Made by a program: the position numbers and the translations under genes. The notes beneath the pieces were generated by a model. That model had not been told where the DNA came from and searched no databases. It saw nothing but the letters and a program-made list of their open reading frames with translations. From Thermohalobaculum sp038534135 (GTDB lineage: Bacteria > Pseudomonadota > Alphaproteobacteria > Rhodobacterales > Rhodobacteraceae), in contig JBCAXJ010000019.1 of assembly GCA_038534135.1 (NCBI GenBank), positions 1 to 64,000 of the forward strand: a DNA stretch of 64,000 nt, written 5' to 3'. This document shows, in pieces, positions 7,651 to 16,063 of the stretch (positions within the stretch are counted from its first letter, which is position 1; every line of letters starts with the position of its first letter).

Positions 7651-9957
7651 ATGAACAAATACGCGACATTCCAGGGCCGGATTGAAGATCATCGCTTTGT
7701 CACCGGCGCCGGGCATTATGCAACGGACCTGACAGCACCCGGTATGGTGCACGCGGCCGTCGCACGCTCGGACGTCGCCAACGGTAAGATCGTGTCGATC
7801 GACGTCGATGAAGCAAAGAATGCGGACGGCGTGATTGCGGTCTACACGGCGTCGGATCTGGTTGCATTGGGCGCACCAGTGCAGATGCCGTGCGGCCCGA
7901 ACCTGCCGATGACCAATGGCGAGCCTGCATTTCAGGCGCATCGCCCGCTTCTGGCCTCGGACCGCGTGCGCCATGTCGGTCAGGCGTTGGCCTTTGTCGT
8001 CGCCGAAACCGAGGCTCAGGCCCGCGACGCGGCGGCTTTGGTGATCGCCGATATCGAAGACGAGGCAGCTGTCACAAAGTCGCTGAATGCGCGGGCGGAT
8101 GGTGCCCCGGTGGTTCACCCGGAGGTTCCGGACAACGTCGCTTATGTTTGGTCTCGCGGAGACCACGAGGCAGCAAAAGCGGCGATCGCAGCCGCTCCGC
8201 GCAAGGTCGAGCTGTCCTCCCAGGTCAGCCGTATCTGCGTGCACGCGATGGAGCCGCGCGCTTGTCTGGCACAGATGGATGGAGACCGGATCTTCCTGCA
8301 ATCCTGTTCGCAATCGCCGCACGCGATCAAGGGCCAGATTGCCGGGATTTTCGGCGTTGATCCGTCGCTTGTGCGCGTGATGACCCATGATGTCGGCGGC
8401 TCCTTCGGCATGAAGATCACGGCCTATGCCGAGGATGTTCTGGCGATCATCGCGGCGCGTGCCTTGAGCATGCCCGTCAAATGGGTGGCTGATCGGACCG
8501 AGGCGTCGCTGGTCGACGATCATGGCCGCGATATGCGGTTTGATGCTGTTCTGGGCTTCGATGACGACGGTGCTCTTCTGGGTCTGCACGTGCACTGGGA
8601 CATCAACATCGGTGCGTTTCTGCAGGGGCGCTCGTTAGGTGGATTGGGCAATCTGGGCGGTGTTTCGGGGCCTTATCGCATCGGCCCGACGGCGGCGGAT
8701 GCTTTCGGCGTGTATACGCATACGCACACAACGGGCCCCTATCGCGGCGCAGGACGGCCCGAGGCGACGTATTGCATCGAGCGTCTGATGGACCTGGCCG
8801 CTGCCAATCTGGGCATGGATCCGATTGCCCTGCGGAAACGCAACCTTGTGCCGCCCGAAGAGATGCCCTGGAACACCGGGTTCATGTTCGAATACGATTG
8901 TGGCGAGTTCGAAGAGAACATGAATGTTGCAGCGGAGCGCGCTGATCTGACTGGTTTCCAGGCGCGCAAGGCAGAATCCGAAGCGCGGGGCAAATTGCGT
9001 GGGATTGGCGTCTCGAACCCGATCGAGGTTGCGGGTGGTCCCTTTACGAAACCCGGCGCCGATCATTGCCGGATCACGGTGAACGATGACGGCTCGGCAG
9101 TCATCCATCCCGGTGCGATGTCGGTGGGTCAGGGTCTTGCGACGGCATTCTCGCAGATGGTGTCCGAGAGATTCGACATCCCATTGGACAAGATTGATTA
9201 TCGCCAGGGCGATACGGACGATCTGCCGGGTGGGCGCGGGTCGGGTGGATCAGCTTCGGCGCCGACTGGTGGTTCGGCTCTGGTGCTGGCAATGGACAAG
9301 GTGATCGCCAAGGGGCGCGACATGGCGGGGGATCTGTTGGAGGCCGCCGCAGCCGATGTCGAATTCGACGCAGGTACGTTCTCCGTGGCAGGGACCGACC
9401 GGCGGGTCACGCTGCCAGAGGTGGCGAAGGCTGCCGCCGAGCGTGAGGAAACGCTTGACGGCCAAAGCCATTTCGAGCCCGGCAACGTGACGTTCCCGAA
9501 CGGCTGTCACATCTGCGAGGTCGAGGTCGACCCGGAGACCGGCGAGATCAGCATGGAACGTTACACCGTGGCCGAGGATGTCGGCAAAGCACTGGAGCCG
9601 ACGCTGCTATCGGGCCAGATGCATGGCGGCATCGCCCAGGGCGTTGGCCAGTCGTTGCTCGAGGACATGGTGTTCGACCCGGAAACGGGTCAGGTTTTGA
9701 CCGCCAGTTTCATGGATTACGCGATGCCGCGTGCGGACATGTTGCCCGATCTCGACTTTACCATCCGAGAGGTGCCAACCAAGGTGAACCCGGTTGGCGC
9801 CAAAGGCGTTGGCGAAGCAGGTTCGGTCGGATCGATGGTCGCAGCCATCAACGCTGTGTGCAACGCTTTGGCACCGCTGGGGGTCAAACACATCGAAATG
9901 CCAGCCACACCGCATCGGATCTGGCAAGCTATTCATAATGCTAAGGGAGAAAGCTAA
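7651..9957 (+). CDS. Xanthine dehydrogenase-family molybdopterin-binding (large) subunit, orphan
   Basis: 768 residues, full length for the CoxL/XdhB large subunit. GAAAGG precedes ATG 7651. Expected features are present: HDVGGSFGMK (molybdopterin contact), the active-site loop TTGPYRGAGRPEATY (a YRGAGR type, not the CO-dehydrogenase AYRCSFR form), GRGSGGSASAPTGGSA, and the catalytic Glu at about 722 in GAKGVGEAGSVG. These enzymes hydroxylate aldehydes, N-heterocycles or other carbons with water as oxygen source. No 2Fe-2S or FAD subunit gene lies beside it, unlike the complete set at 59817-63389. It overlaps the NIPSNAP gene by one base (TAATG). Confidence 0.92.
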   Translation: MNKYATFQGRIEDHRFVTGAGHYATDLTAPGMVHAAVARSDVANGKIVSIDVDEAKNADGVIAVYTASDLVALGAPVQMPCGPNLPMTNGEPAFQAHRPLLASDRVRHVGQALAFVVAETEAQARDAAALVIADIEDEAAVTKSLNARADGAPVVHPEVPDNVAYVWSRGDHEAAKAAIAAAPRKVELSSQVSRICVHAMEPRACLAQMDGDRIFLQSCSQSPHAIKGQIAGIFGVDPSLVRVMTHDVGGSFGMKITAYAEDVLAIIAARALSMPVKWVADRTEASLVDDHGRDMRFDAVLGFDDDGALLGLHVHWDINIGAFLQGRSLGGLGNLGGVSGPYRIGPTAADAFGVYTHTHTTGPYRGAGRPEATYCIERLMDLAAANLGMDPIALRKRNLVPPEEMPWNTGFMFEYDCGEFEENMNVAAERADLTGFQARKAESEARGKLRGIGVSNPIEVAGGPFTKPGADHCRITVNDDGSAVIHPGAMSVGQGLATAFSQMVSERFDIPLDKIDYRQGDTDDLPGGRGSGGSASAPTGGSALVLAMDKVIAKGRDMAGDLLEAAAADVEFDAGTFSVAGTDRRVTLPEVAKAAAEREETLDGQSHFEPGNVTFPNGCHICEVEVDPETGEISMERYTVAEDVGKALEPTLLSGQMHGGIAQGVGQSLLEDMVFDPETGQVLTASFMDYAMPRADMLPDLDFTIREVPTKVNPVGAKGVGEAGSVGSMVAAINAVCNALAPLGVKHIEMPATPHRIWQAIHNAKGES

Positions 9958-10280
9958 TGCTTCTGGATGTACGGACCTATCGCTGCAAACCCGGGACGAT
10001 CAACGGACACCTGGACCTCTATGAGAAGATGGGAAAGACGCCGCAGTTCCGCAACCTGGGTGAGCCGATCCTCTATATGAAGACCGAGACGGGCGATCCG
10101 AACGAATATGTCCACATCTGGGTTTACGAGAACGCCGGTGATCGCGAGGCGAAGCGCGCAAAACTCTGGTCCGATCCCGAATGGCTGGCATACACGCGGG
10201 CATCGGCCGAGTTGGGTGCGTTGGAAAGCCAGACGAACAAGCTGATGACGCCAGTGAGTTTCCACACACCGAAGGTCTGA
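9957..10280 (+). CDS. NIPSNAP family protein
   Basis: 107 residues. The start overlaps the stop of the molybdenum hydroxylase subunit (TAATG), implying translational coupling. The N-terminal MLLDVRTYRCKPGTINGHL and the later EYVHIWVYENAGDREAKRAK fit the NIPSNAP/dimeric alpha-beta barrel fold. The biochemical role of bacterial NIPSNAPs is poorly defined. Its coupling suggests a small accessory or ring-forming enzyme in the same pathway. A second NIPSNAP gene lies at 22840. Confidence 0.85.
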   Translation: MLLDVRTYRCKPGTINGHLDLYEKMGKTPQFRNLGEPILYMKTETGDPNEYVHIWVYENAGDREAKRAKLWSDPEWLAYTRASAELGALESQTNKLMTPVSFHTPKV

Positions 10281-10283
10281 TCT

Positions 10284-10309
10284 TCTGGACGGGCGCAAAC
10301 CCATCCAGA
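10284..10309. terminator. Bidirectional hairpin terminator between convergent genes
   Basis: TCTGGACGGG (10284-10293) pairs with CCCATCCAGA (10300-10309), one G-T pair, loop of six. It lies exactly between the convergent NIPSNAP and EamA genes. There is no long T run. Confidence 0.55.
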
Positions 10310-10313
10310 ACCT

Positions 10314-11201
10314 TCAGCGTTGGCCCAGCGGCCTGAGAAACGTCAGCGCGATTGAGGCGACGATCAACGCAAGAGCGGTCAGCTTTTGCCAAGTTGGCTC
10401 GTCGCCCAGCAACGCCATCGAAGACGATACCGCGACGACAGGCGCAAGCAGGGTCGCGATCGCGGCAACGGATGCCGGGAGCCTGCTGACGAGCGTCGTC
10501 CACAAGGCGTAGCAGAGCAGCATGGGCCCCAGGATGTGAAAGGCCAGAACCCAAAGCACCGTCGGCGACAGTTGTGTGAGATCAGGAGCCGGCTCGAACA
10601 CCGCAACGAGCGGCCAGCAGGCCACTGCAGAGGCGCCAAGGAACCACACCGCCTGCCCCGCCGGGCCAATCGACCAGGAACGCGCCTTGGTCGCGACAAT
10701 GCCGAGCGCCCAGGAAACCGCCGAGCCGAACATGATCAAGGGTCCAAGCGGATTGGCGATCAGAAACGCCAGGTTCTCCGAGGCCATCACAGCAACGCCG
10801 GTCATGGCCAGAAACAGAGCAAGCACGCGGTTTGGTCCCAGCCGCTCGCCAAGGAAGAAAACCGAGAAGATCGCCGTCAGGGCGGGCATGATGTAGGCGA
10901 TGATCGCGGCGCGCGATGTTTCGGTCAGGATCTGGCCGAATGTCACGAGGATGTTGAAGCCGAACACCGTGAGCAGTCCGGCCAGGATCAACGGCCAAGC
11001 CTCGCCCCGGGCGGGACGCAATCGGTCGCCGCGCAACCACACCCAAATGCCCAGGATCAATGCCGCCACACTCAGCGAAACCGCGCGAATCGTGATCGGC
11101 GGGATCTCGGAAAGCAGTGTTTTTACGGCTGGCCAGTTCAGCCCCCAGAACAGGCCGATCAGAACAACAGCGGCAAGTGTTGAAGCGTTGTTGCGCGCCA
11201 T
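10314..11201 (-). CDS. EamA/DMT-superfamily transporter
   Basis: 295 residues with about ten hydrophobic helices arranged as two EamA repeats (VLIGLFWGLNWPAVKTLL near the start; the second repeat begins near GSAVSWALGIVATKA). The ATG at 11201 (MARNNAST) is preferred: GGGAGAG stands 8-9 bases upstream, while an in-frame start 21 codons earlier would add an Arg/Pro-rich stretch. An inner-membrane metabolite exporter is likely; the substrate is unknown. Divergent from a second DMT transporter at 11503. Confidence 0.9.
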   Translation of the reverse strand: MARNNASTLAAVVLIGLFWGLNWPAVKTLLSEIPPITIRAVSLSVAALILGIWVWLRGDRLRPARGEAWPLILAGLLTVFGFNILVTFGQILTETSRAAIIAYIMPALTAIFSVFFLGERLGPNRVLALFLAMTGVAVMASENLAFLIANPLGPLIMFGSAVSWALGIVATKARSWSIGPAGQAVWFLGASAVACWPLVAVFEPAPDLTQLSPTVLWVLAFHILGPMLLCYALWTTLVSRLPASVAAIATLLAPVVAVSSSMALLGDEPTWQKLTALALIVASIALTFLRPLGQR

Positions 11202-11502
11202 TGCGCGATGTCTCTCCCGTGGTCTGGCGCTTGGTCTAACCGCGCGCGGTGCGATGTCTACCACGTTCGGGATCGGTGCAATCCTGAGGGGGAATCGGGA
11301 GGTCTGCGGGGGGTGTGCATCAGCCCGCCTGAAACGCCCCCGGGCGCCAACGCATCGGATGCGATGACACTGTTTTTGAGAATTCGATCATCTCACGGAA
11401 ATGTCTGAGATTCGCATTGGACAAGCGCAAGAGGCATGGTTAACGATGATTGAATGCAAGTAAGTTCGTACAATCATTACCTGAATTGAAAGTCTGATCG
11501 CT
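11202..11502. promoter_or_regulatory. Divergent promoter region between two DMT transporters
   Basis: 301 bp without a convincing gene. The right-hand 120 bp is more A/T-rich. It contains an inverted repeat, ATGATTG (11446-11452) and CAATCAT (11471-11477), with an 18-bp spacer, a possible operator for the rightward gene. No clear -35/-10 pair could be fixed by eye. Confidence 0.35.
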
Positions 11503-12429
11503 TTGCCCGATCCGTCAATCGAGCCATCCTACTACGAAGTCTTTCGCAGTGCCTGGATGCGCTGGTGGGATGGGCTATCTTCGAACATTCGCGGCGGCAT
11601 ACTCTTCATCATAGGATCGCTGCTCTTCACGATCATGATCGCATTGATCAAGATCGTCGGCGAGCGTTTGCACGTCACCGAGATCCTTTTCTTCCGACAA
11701 TTGACCATGACGGCAATCGCAGCGCCAGTGATTATCGCGGGCTGGCCCCAAAGCATCTATTCTGCCCGGCCGAAACTCCAGGTGATACGCGTGATCATGG
11801 CCTTCCTCGCGATGGTGCTGGGGTTTCTGGCGTTCATCGAACTCACCATGGCAGAAGCGACGGTGATCGCGTTCTCGAAGACCTTCTTCACAACGCTGAT
11901 GGCCATCTTCCTGCTGGGGGAGATCGTGCGTGCACCGCGCTGGATCGCGCTGGTCCTCGGGTTCGTTGGGGTCGGCATCATCGTCTGGCCCGATAAAGAG
12001 TTCGGGCTGAACGTCTGGCACATCATGTCAATTGCCAGCGCCGTCTGCGTCTCAGTCGTGATGATCATCATCCGAATTCTTGCGCGCCTGGACAAGCCGG
12101 TCACGATCCTGACTTATCAGGCCGTCGGTGTCGGCGTGTTGATGATCCCGCCGACAATCTGGTTCTGGCAGATGCCGACATTGTCCGAGTGGATGCTGTT
12201 GCTGGCGATCGGCGTGGTATCCGCAATGGCGCAGTACCTGAACATCCTGTCCTTCAAACATGGTGAGGCGAGCGCGCTTGCTCCGCTGGAGTACACGCGT
12301 TTGCTGTTCGCAACGATCCTGGGTCTGTGGTTGTTCGCAGAGTGGCCAGAACCGCGTGTCTGGGTCGGTGCCGCCATCATCGTCGCGGCCGCGATCTACA
12401 TGATGCATCGCGAACAGAAAGCTGGATGA
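11503..12429 (+). CDS. EamA/DMT-superfamily transporter
   Basis: 308 residues from a TTG at 11503; the next in-frame ATG is at 11557. Neither has a strong ribosome-binding site, so the N-terminus is uncertain. Ten predicted membrane segments and the paired EamA architecture are clear (ILFFRQLTMTAIAAPVI, then VVSAMAQYLNILSFKHGEAS in the second half). The latter wording is typical of S-adenosylmethionine or amino-acid type DMT exporters, but specificity is not established. It has no close relation in sequence to the divergent neighbour beyond the fold. Confidence 0.87.
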   Translation: MPDPSIEPSYYEVFRSAWMRWWDGLSSNIRGGILFIIGSLLFTIMIALIKIVGERLHVTEILFFRQLTMTAIAAPVIIAGWPQSIYSARPKLQVIRVIMAFLAMVLGFLAFIELTMAEATVIAFSKTFFTTLMAIFLLGEIVRAPRWIALVLGFVGVGIIVWPDKEFGLNVWHIMSIASAVCVSVVMIIIRILARLDKPVTILTYQAVGVGVLMIPPTIWFWQMPTLSEWMLLLAIGVVSAMAQYLNILSFKHGEASALAPLEYTRLLFATILGLWLFAEWPEPRVWVGAAIIVAAAIYMMHREQKAG

Positions 12430-12741
12430 CCCCCCAGGTGGTCAACGGTAGATATGTCTTCATCCGCGCGGAACGATCTGCTATCGTCCCTTTATTGAGA
12501 TCGGGGGATCTGGGTGATGAACGTTGGCGGCAGAACAACTCGTTCAGATGAGCAGAACGAACCAACCGTTTTTGAGACGCATGAGTTGCAGCGGCAGAGT
12601 AATATGTCCGGCGACCGACGCAGAAGCGACGCAAGCATGCCGGCGCGGTACGCTCGGCAATCTCATCAGACGCGACCAGCGACCTTCGAGACGTGGCAAC
12701 AGGCCGTTGTGCTGGACGGAATTTTTTGATGTGACGGCGCT
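12430..12741. other. Intergenic stretch between convergent genes, possible small ORF
   Basis: 312 bp. A 71-codon frame (12514-12729, +) starting at ATG with GGGGGATCTGGG upstream is the only candidate. Its product is polar, Arg/Gln-rich, and lacks a recognisable motif or membrane segment, so it is not called as a gene. No strong hairpin terminator was seen for either flanking gene. Confidence 0.3.
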
Positions 12742-14043
12742 CTAGGCGAGTCCTCCCACCTCCGGCAGGTTGAAGAATTCGTCCGGAATATCAAACTCAT
12801 CGAAGAAGAACGTGTCCGTCGCGATCGATTCATCCGCGGCGAAGGTGACTTGCCGCCCGATCCATAGTTCATCGCCGTCACCATCCAGGACGTGGCGTTC
12901 GAACGCCGATCCGGACTGATAGTAAGTGGCGATGGCATCTCCATCGTCGTAGTCGATCAGGGTCGCTTGAATCGCGCCTTCGGCATCATAGAACGTCAGG
13001 AACTGGCTCCAGTCGTGAGCACCCGGCCCGTCGCCATCACCATCGGTCCAGTGCGCGAACGTTCGCTCTCCCGCGATAAAGTCTTCGTACTGAACACGCC
13101 CATCGTCATAGTCGGTGATTCGCAGCGTTGGCCGCCCCACGTCATCATAGAATGTCTCGATCCGTGACCAGGAGTTTGCGCCATTTCCATCATCTCCGCC
13201 GGTCCCATCAATCTTGACCGTATCTTGCAGAATCCCGCCTTCGAACTGGCTGGTAACGCTCGAGCCATCATCATTCACGGTTATCCGTTCCGATACGCTG
13301 CCCTGATCGTCGTAATAAACCTCGATCGTGGACCAGGACCGGGCGCCCATGCCCGCGCCCGATGAACCGGGATCGATCGCATCGAAGTGAAAGGTTTCCG
13401 TGCGGTGGCCGCCGACGAAACCTTCGAGCTTGGATGTTCCATCGTCAAACAGGGTGAAGCGCTCCTGCACCTGGCCGTTCGCATCATATGTCGTATTGGT
13501 GATCTCCCAGATCTCGGCGTCGCCGAACAGGTCGGTCTGGCTAACGGTGGAACGAATGCCGGCCTGGAATGTCTCAAGCTTCAGGACGCCCGTGTCGAAG
13601 GTCGTCTCACGCGTCGAGATCAGACCCGACAGATCGTACTGAGTGACGATTTCATCCCAGATCTCTTCACCTGCGCCATTCGGCCCGTTCAGCGAATCGA
13701 GTTGGTACGTCTCAGAACGGATGCCACTTGCAAAGGTTTCCGTCAGGACGGCACCGGTATCAAAAACGGTTTCCCGGGACGCGAGCGCTCCCTGCTCATC
13801 GTATTCAATCGTAATTGTTTCCCATGGCATCACGCCGAATCCGTCGGGCCCGGAAAAGTCAGTGAATTCAGTCTCGATTCGAATACCGGACAGCGAGAAC
13901 TGATCCATGCGCTCCGTCAGATCATCGAAGATCGTCAGACGTTCGACCAGCACCAGACCGGACGCGGTTTCTTCAAGACGTTCTTCAATCACGTCCCAGT
14001 CGTAAAGTTCGTCAAGATCCTCGCGCACCCGAAACTCGGTCAT
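12742..14043 (-). CDS. Acidic tandem-repeat protein (eight ~50-residue YD/FDxG repeats)
   Basis: 433 residues from ATG 14043 (GAGG 8 bases upstream; a GTG at 14052 is also in frame). From about residue 15 to the end it is built of eight degenerate repeats of 48-58 residues. Each follows the plan Trp-x2-Ile-x3-Tyr-Asp-x2-Gly-x9-Phe/Tyr-Asp-Asp/Thr-Gly-x6-Glu-x-Phe-x2-Gly-Ile-Arg, then an Asp/Gly-rich loop. Repeats begin near WETITIEYD, WDEIVTQYD, WEITNTTYD, WSTIEVYYD, WSRIETFYD and WSQFLTFYD. The protein is very acidic, with loops such as DGDGDGPG that could bind calcium. There is no signal peptide, membrane segment or catalytic motif. The pattern recalls Rhs/YD or MORN-like beta-hairpin chains. 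Function unknown; a surface or secreted role is only a guess. Confidence 0.8.
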   Translation of the reverse strand: MTEFRVREDLDELYDWDVIEERLEETASGLVLVERLTIFDDLTERMDQFSLSGIRIETEFTDFSGPDGFGVMPWETITIEYDEQGALASRETVFDTGAVLTETFASGIRSETYQLDSLNGPNGAGEEIWDEIVTQYDLSGLISTRETTFDTGVLKLETFQAGIRSTVSQTDLFGDAEIWEITNTTYDANGQVQERFTLFDDGTSKLEGFVGGHRTETFHFDAIDPGSSGAGMGARSWSTIEVYYDDQGSVSERITVNDDGSSVTSQFEGGILQDTVKIDGTGGDDGNGANSWSRIETFYDDVGRPTLRITDYDDGRVQYEDFIAGERTFAHWTDGDGDGPGAHDWSQFLTFYDAEGAIQATLIDYDDGDAIATYYQSGSAFERHVLDGDGDELWIGRQVTFAADESIATDTFFFDEFDIPDEFFNLPEVGGLA

Positions 14044-14161
14044 CACACGCACCTCTACTCATCAATGGCGCGTGGATCATCCAGACTGACTGCTAAGAGC
14101 GAGTTCTCTTCGGGCGAGAAAATTCTGCGAATACGCAACAAATGCTTCGGTCCAGAACCGG

Positions 14162-15232
14162 CTAGTTCTGCCCGGCAATCGCGCCCAGCACCGCATCGGT
14201 CATCTCGCGGGTGGTCGCCGTGCCACCAAGATCGCGCGGGCGCGGCTGTCCTGCGGCTGTCACCTGTTCGATCGCAGTAAGCAGGGCACGCGCGGCAACG
14301 GGCTCGCCGATATGCTCAAGCAGAATCGAGGCCGACCAGAAAGCGCCGATCGGATTGGCGATACCCTGTCCCATGATGTCAAAGGCCGAGCCATGGATCG
14401 GTTCGAACATGCTTGGATAGGCACGTTCCGGGTTCAGGTTCGCCGTGGGCGCGAGGCCGAGCGACCCGGTCAGGGCCGCAGCCAGGTCGGATAGAATATC
14501 GGCGTGAAGGTTGGTGGCGACCACGGTGTCGATCTGATCCGGGTGCAGAACCATGCGCGTCGTCATCGCATCGACCAGCACGCGATCGGTTTCGACATCC
14601 GGATAGTCAGGCTTGATGGACTGAAAGATGTCATCCCACATCACCATGCCGTGACGCTGAGCATTCGACTTTGTCACCAACGTCAGGCGCTTGGCCGGGC
14701 GTGTCCGGGCAAGTTCAAACGCAAAACGCTGGATCCTCTCAACGCCCGCGCGCGTGAAAACTGTGACGTCCATCCCGACCTCGTGCGGGTGGCCCTGATG
14801 CGCCCGACCGCCCGAACCGGCATATTCGCCCTCGGAGTTCTCGCGCACAATCACCCAGTCGAGATCCCCCGGCCCGATGCCGCGCAGCGGGCTCTCGAGC
14901 CCCGGCAATACGCGCGCGGGTCGAACATTGGCGTATTGATCGAAGGCCTGACAAATCGCGAGCCGAAGCCCCCATAGCGAGATGTGGTCCGGCACGCGCG
15001 GATCTCCGGCAGATCCGAAGAAGATCGCATCGAACGCGCGAAGCTGGTCAAGACCATCCTCGGGCATCATCGCGCCGGTCGACAGGTAGCGGTTCGAACC
15101 CCAATCGAACCCTGTCACCTGCAATTCAAATCCTTCCCGCGACGCGATTGCGTCGAGTACTTCCAGCCCGGCCGAGATGACCTCGGACCCAATGCCGTCG
15201 CCCGGGATCGAGGCAAGTCTATAGCGCTTCAT
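14162..15232 (-). CDS. Tartrate/D-malate dehydrogenase-like (isopropylmalate dehydrogenase superfamily)
   Basis: 356 residues. ATG 15232 follows CAGGAG. It is an NAD-dependent metal-requiring beta-decarboxylating dehydrogenase. The superfamily N-terminus IPGDGIGSEV and the C-terminal block PIHGSAFDIMGQGIANPIG are present. The specificity loop reads VRENSEGEYAGSGGR, the form found in tartrate dehydrogenase/decarboxylase and D-malate dehydrogenase rather than the RELTGGIYFG form of LeuB. It ends a leftward operon after a HAD gene and LeuCD. It probably oxidises a 2-hydroxy-dicarboxylic acid made or isomerised by those LeuCD subunits; that link is inferred. Confidence 0.88.
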   Translation of the reverse strand: MKRYRLASIPGDGIGSEVISAGLEVLDAIASREGFELQVTGFDWGSNRYLSTGAMMPEDGLDQLRAFDAIFFGSAGDPRVPDHISLWGLRLAICQAFDQYANVRPARVLPGLESPLRGIGPGDLDWVIVRENSEGEYAGSGGRAHQGHPHEVGMDVTVFTRAGVERIQRFAFELARTRPAKRLTLVTKSNAQRHGMVMWDDIFQSIKPDYPDVETDRVLVDAMTTRMVLHPDQIDTVVATNLHADILSDLAAALTGSLGLAPTANLNPERAYPSMFEPIHGSAFDIMGQGIANPIGAFWSASILLEHIGEPVAARALLTAIEQVTAAGQPRPRDLGGTATTREMTDAVLGAIAGQN

Positions 15233-15259
15233 CGGGATACTCCTGCAGCAGTCGGATGA

Positions 15260-15973
15260 TCAGCAGCCCAAAACGTCGGCGATACCCTCGATGTGGTCGG
15301 TGACGATGTCCCAGTCCCCGGTCGCTTGCGTATCGCGGCTCTGGTCTTCACCGTATTCGGTCGGCCGATTGATGTATGCCGTGCGCATTTCGTGACTGGC
15401 GGCGGCCTCAAGGTCGTTGTTGTGTGCGGCACACATCATGACCTCGGGCGGCGTCATGCCGAGCATCTCGCAAGCGCCAAGATACGTCTTAGGATCGGGT
15501 TTGTATCCGCGTGTCGCGTCCGAGGACATGATGACATCCCACGGGATACCGGCACGCTTGGCCATGTTGATCAACAGCGGCGTCGAGCCATTGGACAAAG
15601 GGCCAATGATGTAGCTTCGGGCGAGGCGGCGCAGGCCAGGAACCGAATCCGGCCATGGATCGAGCCTGTGCCAGGCGAGATTCAGCTCGGCACGTTCCGC
15701 GTCGTCGAAGTGCGCGGCAATCCCGAAATCCTCCAGGATCACATCCAGGCGTTCGCGGTGGATCACGTCGATCGGCGTCCAGGGGCGTTCGCCAGCGATG
15801 ACCGGGGCCATTCCGGGTTGGTAACCCGCGCGCCAGGCTCTGGCGAAGGCTTCGGCATCCAGACCTTCGATGCCCTTCGACCGTGCCAAACGCTCAACCT
15901 GTCGCGCGACCGAACCGCGCCAGTCCACGACCGTTCCAAACGTATCGAACAGCAACGCCTTCACCTGATCCAT
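15260..15973 (-). CDS. HAD hydrolase, 2-haloacid dehalogenase type II family
   Basis: 237 residues. An ideal AAGGAGG stands before ATG 15973. HAD motif I is LFDTFGTVVDWRGS (nucleophilic Asp10), motif II GPLSNGST, motif III Lys in TRGYKPDPKTY, and motif IV in PPEVMMCAAHNNDLEAA. This arrangement is that of L-2-haloacid dehalogenases, which convert (S)-2-haloacids to (R)-2-hydroxyacids, although many homologues are phosphatases. It lies 27 bp before the tartrate/D-malate dehydrogenase-like gene, so a dehalogenase feeding a 2-hydroxyacid to it is possible but untested. Confidence 0.88.
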   Translation of the reverse strand: MDQVKALLFDTFGTVVDWRGSVARQVERLARSKGIEGLDAEAFARAWRAGYQPGMAPVIAGERPWTPIDVIHRERLDVILEDFGIAAHFDDAERAELNLAWHRLDPWPDSVPGLRRLARSYIIGPLSNGSTPLLINMAKRAGIPWDVIMSSDATRGYKPDPKTYLGACEMLGMTPPEVMMCAAHNNDLEAAASHEMRTAYINRPTEYGEDQSRDTQATGDWDIVTDHIEGIADVLGC

Positions 15974-15990
15974 CGCGACCTCCTTAAGCC

Positions 15991-16059
15991 GGCGTGCGAC
16001 GGCGGTCCAGCACCGCCGGGTGGGCGGGTGGGGGCGGTGGTGGATTGACGGCGCACGCC
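15991..16059. repeat. Palindromic intergenic repeat, copy 3
   Basis: Outer arms GGCGTGCG (15991-15998) and CGCACGCC (16052-16059). Inner arms TCCAGCACCGCC (16006-16017) and 16033-16044, 11 of 12 paired. The loop carries GGGTGGGCGGGTGG, identical to the loop motif of copy 1. It lies between leuD and the HAD gene in one operon. Confidence 0.75.
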
Positions 16060-16063
16060 AGCA

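Noticed and set aside
12742..14043. Possible CRISPR-like or DNA-level tandem array
   Set aside because: The repeats are degenerate at DNA level and conserved only as protein; no spacers.
13387..14280. 297-codon open frame on the plus strand
   Set aside because: Antisense to the repeat protein; the repeat pattern on the minus strand shows the true frame.
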